In this document: one piece after another, positions 7,049 through 11,568 of the stretch
Numbering within the stretch: position 1 is the first letter of the stretch
Layout of the letters: the number at the start of each line of letters is the position of its first letter
Origin: Sporomusa sp.
GTDB taxonomy: Bacteria; Bacillota_C; Negativicutes; Sporomusales; Sporomusaceae
Length of the DNA: 11,568 bases
Direction of reading: 5' to 3'
NCBI GenBank assembly: GCA_029256645.1
Contig: JAQSXM010000062.1
Location: 1 to 11,568, forward strand
Notes under the pieces: model-generated
What the model was told of the DNA's origin: nothing
Databases searched by the model: none
The model's input: the letters and a program-made list of their open reading frames with translations, nothing else
Translations under genes and position numbers: made by a program

Positions 7049-8367
7049 GATGTTTTAGCACGCTTGTCACTATATTTTTTGCTGCCTGCGGTTCTGTCGG
7101 CAGGTTTCGGTTTACGGCGGCTTCTTAAGTTATTGCCGCCATGGCCGTCTGCTTTTTTATCACCAGTCTTCTTTTCAGCGGTGGCTGTTTTTTCTACAAT
7201 CCGCTTTGGTGCTGCCGTGATGGCGGCCTTGCCGGCGTTTTTGATTACTTTTTGACCATTGGCTTTGTATTTTTCGATGGTGGATTTAATACCCTGCTCA
7301 ATCATTCGTAAATACAGGTGTTCACCTGGAACAACAAATGTAATGGCTGTCCCGGTTTGACCGGCCCGTCCGGTGCGGCCGATACGGTGGATATAGCTTT
7401 CTGGGTCATGGGAGATATCATAACTAAATACATGGGTTACGCCTTCGATATCCAGGCCACGGGCGGCAATATCTGTGGCAACTAAGATCTGTAGTTTAGC
7501 GTCGCTAAAGCGTTTCATAACCTGAGTACGCTTAGCCTGTGACAGGTCGCCGTGCAATTCATCAGCTTTGTAGCCGCGCTGAATGAGCGCCGTATTAACC
7601 GCTTTAGCCCGGTCTTTGGTATGGCAGAAAACAATCGCCAGATAAGGCTGGGCTTCGTCAATCATGCTGCAGAGTTTATCGAGTTTTTCGGCCTCCGGCA
7701 GTTCAATGATAATCTGTTTAATCTCATCTAAGGTTACGTTTTGAGTCTGAATGTGGATATCTGCCGGTTTAGTCATATACCGAGCAGCCAGCGCCCGGAC
7801 TTTTGGCGGCATAGTGGCAGAGAACAGCATGGTTTGGCGTTTAGATGAGGTCAGTTGGATAACCTCCTCCACCTCATCTAAAAAGCCCATGTGGAGCATC
7901 TGGTCTGCCTCATCCAGCACCAGTTTTGTTACCCCGGAAAGCACCAGCGTTTTACGCCGGACGTGGTCAAGCAGCCGGCCCGGCGTGCCAATTACCAGAT
8001 GGGGCTGTCCGCGCAGTTTGCGAATTTGTTCGTCTACATCCTGCCCGCCGTAAACAGATAACACATTAATCCCAAGGACATCAGCGATTTTCCTCGCCTC
8101 AGCTGTGATCTGCAGCGTTAGTTCACGGGTCGGGGTGATAATCAGGGCCTGGACATGCGGGGCCGTTCCCCTGATTTTCTCTAAAATGGGCAGCAAAAAC
8201 GCCAGCGTTTTGCCTGTACCTGTCTGGGACTGGGCGATTACATCTTTACCTGCCATACGCACCGGAATGGTTTGTAGCTGTACCGGGGTAGGCTGGGTAA
8301 TGCCAGTTTCTTTTAAAAATTGAGTCAGTTCAGGCCGAATGCCTAAGGCTGAAAAGTTTGTCGACAT
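7033..8367 (-). CDS. DEAD-box ATP-dependent RNA helicase, CshA/RhlE-like
   Basis: This 444-residue canonical DEAD-box helicase has Q-motif Q30, AQSQTGTGKT (45-54), PTREL (79-83), TPGR (128-131), DEAD (152-155), SAT (183-185), ARGLD (302-306) and HRIGRTGRAG (327-336). After about residue 375 comes a low-complexity, Lys/Arg-rich tail (for example NLRSRRKPKP), typical of RNA-binding extensions that hold helicases on structured RNA or ribosomal precursors. Likely roles are ribosome assembly, mRNA turnover or cold adaptation (family knowledge). The frame stays open to 8529, but ATG 8367 is chosen: AAAGGTG lies 7 bases upstream, homology begins at MSTNFSALGI, and a good promoter (8478-8450) lies inside the would-be extension. 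Unlike the helicase at 3642 it keeps standard Ia and Ib motifs, so the two are not recent duplicates. Confidence 0.95.
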   Translation of the reverse strand: MSTNFSALGIRPELTQFLKETGITQPTPVQLQTIPVRMAGKDVIAQSQTGTGKTLAFLLPILEKIRGTAPHVQALIITPTRELTLQITAEARKIADVLGINVLSVYGGQDVDEQIRKLRGQPHLVIGTPGRLLDHVRRKTLVLSGVTKLVLDEADQMLHMGFLDEVEEVIQLTSSKRQTMLFSATMPPKVRALAARYMTKPADIHIQTQNVTLDEIKQIIIELPEAEKLDKLCSMIDEAQPYLAIVFCHTKDRAKAVNTALIQRGYKADELHGDLSQAKRTQVMKRFSDAKLQILVATDIAARGLDIEGVTHVFSYDISHDPESYIHRIGRTGRAGQTGTAITFVVPGEHLYLRMIEQGIKSTIEKYKANGQKVIKNAGKAAITAAPKRIVEKTATAEKKTGDKKADGHGGNNLRSRRKPKPADRTAGSKKYSDKRAKTSKGKA

Positions 8368-8449
8368 CAGAGAACACCTTTCTTTTCTGAGAATTGCCGT
8401 TAGTTCAGTTTGTGCAAGCCTGCGAGCGGCTATGCGTGAATAAAAATTA

Positions 8450-8478
8450 AATATACTACTATTTTCCATAAAAGTAAA
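8450..8478 (-). promoter_or_regulatory. Sigma-A type promoter of the minus-strand DEAD-box helicase
   Basis: Read on the minus strand, TTTACT (8478-8473) and TATATT (8455-8450) are separated by 17 bp. Transcription would start near 8443, giving a leader of about 75 bases before ATG 8367. The position supports the shorter helicase start. Confidence 0.6.
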
Positions 8479-8572
8479 GAGTTTTTCTTCAATAAACCTG
8501 GAATTTTTTGCCGGGGGTAACGCAAACATATACAGATCAGTAAATTATCTCCTATTATAATATCTGACCAAA

Positions 8573-8848
8573 ATGCTTCCATGGGAGCATGGTCGCAGCT
8601 CCCTTTGTCAGGAAAAATTGCGCCGGTATCGCAGTTCTGTCTTGGATATTCAGGTATTATGCTGCAAAGTATAACTGAATATAATTAGTGGTTGCCGGTG
8701 TTGCCGCTCTTTCAAAATGTTGAGCGTGAAGGGGTAGGTATCGACCATGATGAGACTACAGTAGTAAAATAAATTCTAGAGAAAATCAATATAAAAATGC
8801 TGGTTGGTAATGCAGGAGACCTTGTGGTATACTCAAATTACAAACTTT
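8573..8848 (+). pseudogene. Decayed N-terminal fragment of a DEAD-box helicase related to the one at 3642
   Basis: The stretch aligns collinearly with bases 3642 to about 4001 of the short helicase gene. Anchors are an ATG at 8573; GCCGGTATC 8622-8630 with 3702-3710; GCAAAG 8664-8669 with 3760-3765; a 19-base identical block 8699-8717 with 3814-3832; AGCGTGA 8723-8729 with 3847-3853; CCATGA 8745-8750 with 3881-3886; and CAAATT 8834-8839 with 3987-3992. The coordinate offset falls from 4931 to 4847, nearly always downward, meaning mostly small deletions. Translation still gives VAAPF..CAGIAV and LPLFQ, matching IAPL..TAGISV and LPLFQ. Stops at 8676, 8682 and 8770, a frame change between the two parts, and loss of the P-loop codons show it is dead. 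Nothing equivalent to helicase residues after about 120 is seen; the toxin-antitoxin genes lie there instead. Confidence 0.68.
8804..8833 (+). promoter_or_regulatory. Probable promoter of the toxin-antitoxin operon
   Basis: TTGGTA (8804-8809) and TATACT (8828-8833) are separated by 18 bp, and TGTGG directly precedes the -10 box, making an extended -10. The transcript would begin near 8840, about 45 bases before the antitoxin start. The 11-base palindrome CTTATAATAAG (8863-8873), just before the antitoxin, overlaps its ribosome binding site and could be an operator for autorepression, which is an inference. Confidence 0.5.
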
Positions 8849-8886
8849 CTGCACAGTCTTATCTTATAATAAGGAGATGAACTTTT

Positions 8887-9135
8887 GTGCCATTTGTAAG
8901 AAAAATTCTTAATAGCAATGTCTTAACTGGAATTATGGATATCCCTGAAGTTCTAAAAAACAAAAAAGTTGAAGTACTGGTTTTTTCTTTAGATGATCAT
9001 AATAAAAACGTGAATCAAATGCCAAAAACAAAAAAAGCAAAAGGTATTCTGGCTCAATATAAAAATGCTGCTCTTATCGGAAAAGAGTCTTCGGTTTGGG
9101 CGGAGGCGGCGGCCGAAAAACATGAACATCATTGA
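8887..9135 (+). CDS. Putative antitoxin of a PIN-domain (VapBC-like) toxin-antitoxin pair
   Basis: This 82-residue protein has two parts. The first 36 residues (MPFVRKILNSNVLTGIMDIP, then KNKKVEVLVF) resemble the strand-rich, DNA-binding type of N-terminus found in small Firmicute antitoxins. After a Lys-rich linker, the C-terminal segment (KGILAQYKNAALIGKE..VWAEAAAEKHEHH) resembles the helix that in related antitoxins wraps and blocks the toxin. The start is GTG 8887, with AAGGAG (8871-8876) 10 bases upstream; the ATG at 8877 is out of frame. Its last 14 bases overlap the start of the PIN toxin gene, which is typical for translational coupling. Function is inferred mainly from this context. 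The module is much richer in A and T than neighbouring genes, suggesting horizontal acquisition. Confidence 0.8.
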   Translation: MPFVRKILNSNVLTGIMDIPEVLKNKKVEVLVFSLDDHNKNVNQMPKTKKAKGILAQYKNAALIGKESSVWAEAAAEKHEHH

Positions 9136-9493
9136 TGCTAATATTATTTTGCGATATTTATTAAATGATAATGACAACTTAACTGCAAAAGCTACCGATA
9201 TAATTGAAAATATTTATATATATATCCCTAATGAAATTTTAGTTGAAGTTGTTTATGTACTGGAAAAAGTATATAAAGCCGAGCGAACTGCTATTTATGA
9301 TGCAATAATAGAATTGCTGACATATGATAATATTGAAGTAGCAGATAAAAACCTAATTGAAGTAGCTTTGAACTTGTATAAAACAAGAAAATTTGACATT
9401 GTTGATACACTATTATTTGCTTATCATAAGGTATCTAATCATACTATCTATACCTTTGATGAAAAACTAGAAAAATATATCATCAAATTGTAA
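9122..9493 (+). CDS. PIN-domain ribonuclease toxin, VapC-like
   Basis: This 123-residue single PIN domain is expected to cleave RNA with Mg2+ or Mn2+ when not bound by its antitoxin. The acidic residues expected for the metal site are present: Asp5 in MNIIDANIILRYLL, Glu42 in EILVEVVYVLEK, Asp92/Asp95 in FDIVDTLLFAYH, and Asp113 in TFDEKL. The frame is open upstream to 9065, but ATG 9122 is chosen because the PIN fold starts at this hydrophobic strand and the upstream residues (RFGRRRRPKN) are simply the antitoxin tail read in another frame. GGAGG (9102-9106) lies 15 bases ahead, rather distant, so translation may depend on coupling with the antitoxin. Which RNA it targets cannot be read from the sequence; VapC relatives cut tRNA or rRNA. 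Confidence 0.88.
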   Translation: MNIIDANIILRYLLNDNDNLTAKATDIIENIYIYIPNEILVEVVYVLEKVYKAERTAIYDAIIELLTYDNIEVADKNLIEVALNLYKTRKFDIVDTLLFAYHKVSNHTIYTFDEKLEKYIIKL

Positions 9494-9498
9494 CTCTG

Positions 9499-9522
9499 CA
9501 TAATATCCTGTATTATGATTTT
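9499..9522 (+). terminator. Possible weak terminator after the toxin gene
   Basis: A 7-bp stem, CATAATA (9499-9505) with TATTATG (9511-9517) around a 5-nt loop, is followed by ATTTTG. It lies 6 bases past the toxin stop. The stem is AT-rich and the T-run short, so termination strength is doubtful. Beyond the hairpin and the ABC-F promoter, nothing else was recognised in 9494-9670. Confidence 0.4.
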
Positions 9523-9630
9523 GATAAATACGATATGATGCACTAGCTGTCCGGCGTTATAGCTTGATAGCTGCTTTTATTTATGCCCCTTTGCATCCAG
9601 AGTATTTGTCCTGTTCATTAAAAGGGCATC

Positions 9631-9641
9631 TATGTTAAAAT
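9631..9641 (+). promoter_or_regulatory. Extended -10 promoter of the ABC-F gene
   Basis: TATGT followed by TAAAAT (9636-9641) fits an extended -10 element about 30 bases before the ABC-F start, giving a leader of about 23 bases with AAAAAGGA as ribosome binding site. No good -35 is present at the right spacing; TTGTCC (9606-9611) is too far. Confidence 0.45.
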
Positions 9642-9670
9642 GAAGAAAATCGAACAAAAAGGACTGTACT

Positions 9671-11568
9671 ATGAATTTACTATCAATAGAAAACCTGTCA
9701 AAAACCTATGGGGAAAAGGTCTTATTCGGTCAGGTTACCTTTGGCGTTGACGACGGGGATAAAATTGGCCTGATTGGTGTTAATGGCACTGGAAAATCAA
9801 CATTCTTAAAAGTTATCGCCGGGGTCGAGCAGGCAGACTCAGGCAAGATAATGACTGGCAACAGTGTCCAGATCGAATATTTACCGCAGAATCCCGAATT
9901 TGATGCTAAGGCCACAGTGCTTGAACAGGTATTTAAAGGCCATTCACCGGTAATGCAGGTGTTAAGAGAATATGAGCAGGCGTTGAGTGAGGCGCAGCAG
10001 CACCCGGCAGATATTGTATACCAAAAACGGCTTATTGCATTGACGCAGCAGATGGATTCCCAAAATGCGTGGCAGCTGGAAAGCGATGCCAAAGCGATTC
10101 TCACCAAGCTGGGGATTACCGATTTCACCGCAAGTGTCAGTACACTATCCGGCGGCCAGCGCAAACGGGTGGCGTTAGCCAGTGCGCTCATTAACCCAGC
10201 TGACTTGTTAATCCTGGATGAGCCGACTAACCATATCGATAACGATACTGTAGCCTGGCTGGAGCAGTATCTTCATAAACGTAAAGGCGCCCTCTTGATG
10301 ATTACCCATGACCGGTACTTCCTTGACCGGGTGACAAACCGGATCATAGAACTGGATAAAGGCAAGCTGTATACATATACCGGAAACTATAGCCAGTTTC
10401 TGGAATCCAAGGCTGACCGGGAAGAACAGCTGGAAGCCAGTGAGCGCAAACGCCAAAACATCTTAAGAAATGAGCTGGCCTGGATCAGACGCGGGGCGCA
10501 GGCGCGCAGCACTAAACAGAAGGCCAGAATCGAGCGATTTGAAGAGCTTAGTGCCCAAACCCCGATGGCCGGCAATGGCCAGATGGAGATCACTGTCGGC
10601 GCCAGCCGGCTGGGGCGCAAAACGGTCGAACTGGAGCATATCAGCCATGCTTTTGGCGGCAACAACCTAATCAGTGACTTTAACTACATTGTGCTTAAGG
10701 ATGACCGGGTCGGGATCGTCGGGCCTAACGGCAGCGGCAAATCCACATTGCTTAATATGATTGCCGGAACACTGACCCCTGACAACGGCACAGTAGAGAT
10801 TGGTCAGACGGTAAAGATCGGCTATTTCTCTCAGGAAAGCAGCGAAATGAACCAGGATCTGCGGGTTATTGAATATATTAGAGAAGAAGCCCATTTTTTG
10901 CCTACTGCCGATGGTGGAACCATCAGCGCCGCGCAACTCCTGGAACGTTTTCTGTTTCCGCCTAATCTCCAGTGGACACCGATTGCCAGGTTATCAGGCG
11001 GGGAGAAACGCCGCTTGTATCTGCTGCGGGTGTTGATGAGTGCACCTAATGTTTTGCTCCTGGATGAACCGACCAATGATCTGGATATCCAGACCTTAAC
11101 CATTCTGGAGGATTATCTTGACGACTTTCCCGGAGCAGTTATTGCCGTGTCCCATGACCGGTATTTTCTTGACCGGATTGTTGAAAAAGTATTCGCCTTT
11201 GAAGGTCAGGGCCGGATTACTCAGTATCCCGGGAATTATTCGGACTATCAGAACAGAATCAGTATCGTCGAAGCAGAGGCTGCCGACAAGGCCAGGAATA
11301 CTGCCGATAAAAGGCCGGTAGCTGCGGACAAGCCCAAAGAACGGCCTCAGAAGCTGTCTTTTAAAGAGCAGCGGGAGTATGAGCAGATTGATGCAGTCAT
11401 TGCCGGTGTTGAACAAGAACTTGTCCAGGTGGCTCATGGCCTTAATACTGCCGGCAGTAACTTCGAATTACTGCAAGAGCTTACCGGCAGGCAACAGGAA
11501 CTGGAAATGCGGCTTGATGAACTGCTTAACCGCTGGACATATCTTAATGAACTTGTGGAAGAATTTAA
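9671..11568 (+). CDS. uup: ABC-F family ATPase, Uup/YfmR type (3' end just outside window)
   Basis: This is a soluble tandem ATPase of the ABC-F group, with 632 codons visible. The first nucleotide-binding domain has Walker A GVNGTGKS (36-43), signature LSGGQ (159-163) and LDEPTNH with Asp183/Glu184. The second has GPNGSGKS (351-358), LSGGE (441-445) and LDEPTND with Asp465/Glu466. Between them is the charged helical P-site tRNA interaction linker (about 235-300, including ELAWIRRGAQARSTKQKARI). There are no membrane segments. ABC-F proteins enter the ribosomal E site and relieve stalled or mispositioned complexes. A C-terminal coiled coil (KLSFKEQREYEQID through ELLNRWTYLNEL) is the feature of Uup/YfmR, so the symbol is given on that basis rather than as a resistance factor. 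The reading frame is still open at the last base but has reached the usual family end. ATG 9671 has AAAAAGGA 7 bases upstream. Confidence 0.93.
   Translation, partial: MNLLSIENLSKTYGEKVLFGQVTFGVDDGDKIGLIGVNGTGKSTFLKVIAGVEQADSGKIMTGNSVQIEYLPQNPEFDAKATVLEQVFKGHSPVMQVLREYEQALSEAQQHPADIVYQKRLIALTQQMDSQNAWQLESDAKAILTKLGITDFTASVSTLSGGQRKRVALASALINPADLLILDEPTNHIDNDTVAWLEQYLHKRKGALLMITHDRYFLDRVTNRIIELDKGKLYTYTGNYSQFLESKADREEQLEASERKRQNILRNELAWIRRGAQARSTKQKARIERFEELSAQTPMAGNGQMEITVGASRLGRKTVELEHISHAFGGNNLISDFNYIVLKDDRVGIVGPNGSGKSTLLNMIAGTLTPDNGTVEIGQTVKIGYFSQESSEMNQDLRVIEYIREEAHFLPTADGGTISAAQLLERFLFPPNLQWTPIARLSGGEKRRLYLLRVLMSAPNVLLLDEPTNDLDIQTLTILEDYLDDFPGAVIAVSHDRYFLDRIVEKVFAFEGQGRITQYPGNYSDYQNRISIVEAEAADKARNTADKRPVAADKPKERPQKLSFKEQREYEQIDAVIAGVEQELVQVAHGLNTAGSNFELLQELTGRQQELEMRLDELLNRWTYLNELVEEF

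Larger units (their letters stand above)
8368..8886. other. 519-bp region without an intact gene, between divergent helicase and antitoxin genes
   Basis: From left to right it holds the approximately 75-base leader and promoter of the minus-strand helicase, an AT-rich spacer with TATAAT on the plus strand near 8556 that has no convincing -35, the decayed helicase fragment (8573-8848), the likely toxin-antitoxin promoter (8804-8833), and the AAGGAG ribosome binding site of the antitoxin (8871-8876). No tRNA, riboswitch or inverted-repeat transposon end was recognised. Confidence 0.7.

Noticed and set aside
8368..8529. N-terminal extension of the minus-strand helicase to an ATG at 8529 (54 extra residues).
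   Set aside because: Family homology and a good Shine-Dalgarno both place the start at 8367, and a TTTACT-N17-TATATT promoter lies within the extension.
8573..8590. Near-palindrome ATGCTTCCATGGGAGCAT and the neighbouring GGGAGC/GCTCCC pair (8583-8603) as a regulatory hairpin or transposon end.
   Set aside because: The arms are short and mutually exclusive, there is no matching copy or T-run, and the stretch aligns with the start of the helicase relic.
8865..8870. Perfect TATAAT directly before the antitoxin taken as its -10 box.
   Set aside because: The AAGGAG ribosome binding site follows immediately at 8871, so a transcript from this box would lack it. The extended -10 at 8828-8833 fits better.
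9065..9121. Longer PIN toxin starting at 9065.
   Set aside because: The extra residues are Arg-rich antitoxin-tail sequence in another frame. PIN domains start at the strand beginning MNIIDAN, and 9122 gives a normal small overlap.
9730..11437. Multiple minus-strand open frames opposite the ABC-F gene.
   Set aside because: The plus strand encodes an uninterrupted tandem ATPase with all expected motifs. The antisense frames have no independent support.
9671..11568. ABC-F protein as an antibiotic-resistance determinant.
   Set aside because: The Uup/YfmR-type C-terminal coiled coil is present and no resistance genes, attenuator leader or mobile element lies nearby, so a housekeeping translation role is more likely.

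Overview
The window looks like chromosomal DNA from a low-to-mid GC Firmicute. The Shine-Dalgarno sequences are strong (GGAGG, AAGGAG, GGGGTG), there are several extended -10 promoters, and a UPF0237/UPF0210 gene pair is present. Codon use and protein style recall Negativicutes such as Sporomusa or Pelosinus, but that placement is an inference. The window holds ordinary housekeeping genes plus one small accessory patch. No CRISPR array, tRNA, rRNA, insertion sequence or phage gene was seen.

Layout: (1) 1-534 is the C-terminal part of an AhpF/thioredoxin-reductase-like flavoprotein, closed by a strong terminator. (2) 678-2324 is a two-gene operon of an ACT-domain protein (UPF0237) and a PFL-like barrel protein (UPF0210/DUF711). 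It ends at a 17-bp bidirectional terminator shared with a convergent 105-residue orphan (2386-2703, minus). (3) 2830-4808 pairs an inositol-monophosphatase-family phosphatase with a short DEAD-box helicase that has atypical motifs Ia and Ib. (4) 5026-7032 is topB, DNA topoisomerase III, starting at TTG. It converges with a second, canonical DEAD-box helicase (7033-8367, minus). Their stop codons touch, and one hairpin is built from the last codons of both genes.

(5) The 519-bp gap at 8368-8886 is not empty. It has the promoter of the minus-strand helicase, followed by a badly decayed N-terminal copy of a DEAD-box helicase (about 8573-8848). That copy aligns collinearly with the helicase at 3642 through a 19-base exact block and several shorter ones. 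Its P-loop is lost, its reading frame is shifted and it carries stop codons. (6) The remnant runs straight into an AT-rich type II toxin-antitoxin pair (antitoxin 8887-9135, PIN-domain toxin 9122-9493, 14-bp overlap). The likely promoter of the pair lies inside the pseudogene. (7) 9671 to the window edge is an ABC-F ATPase of the Uup/YfmR type, nearly complete.

Taken together, much of the window concerns RNA and ribosome handling (two helicases, a helicase relic, an ABC-F translation factor) and DNA topology (TopB). The least understood cellular unit is the ACT/UPF0210 pair. The most informative new observation is the helicase relic joined to the toxin-antitoxin module. Nothing here clearly amounts to a new multi-gene system.
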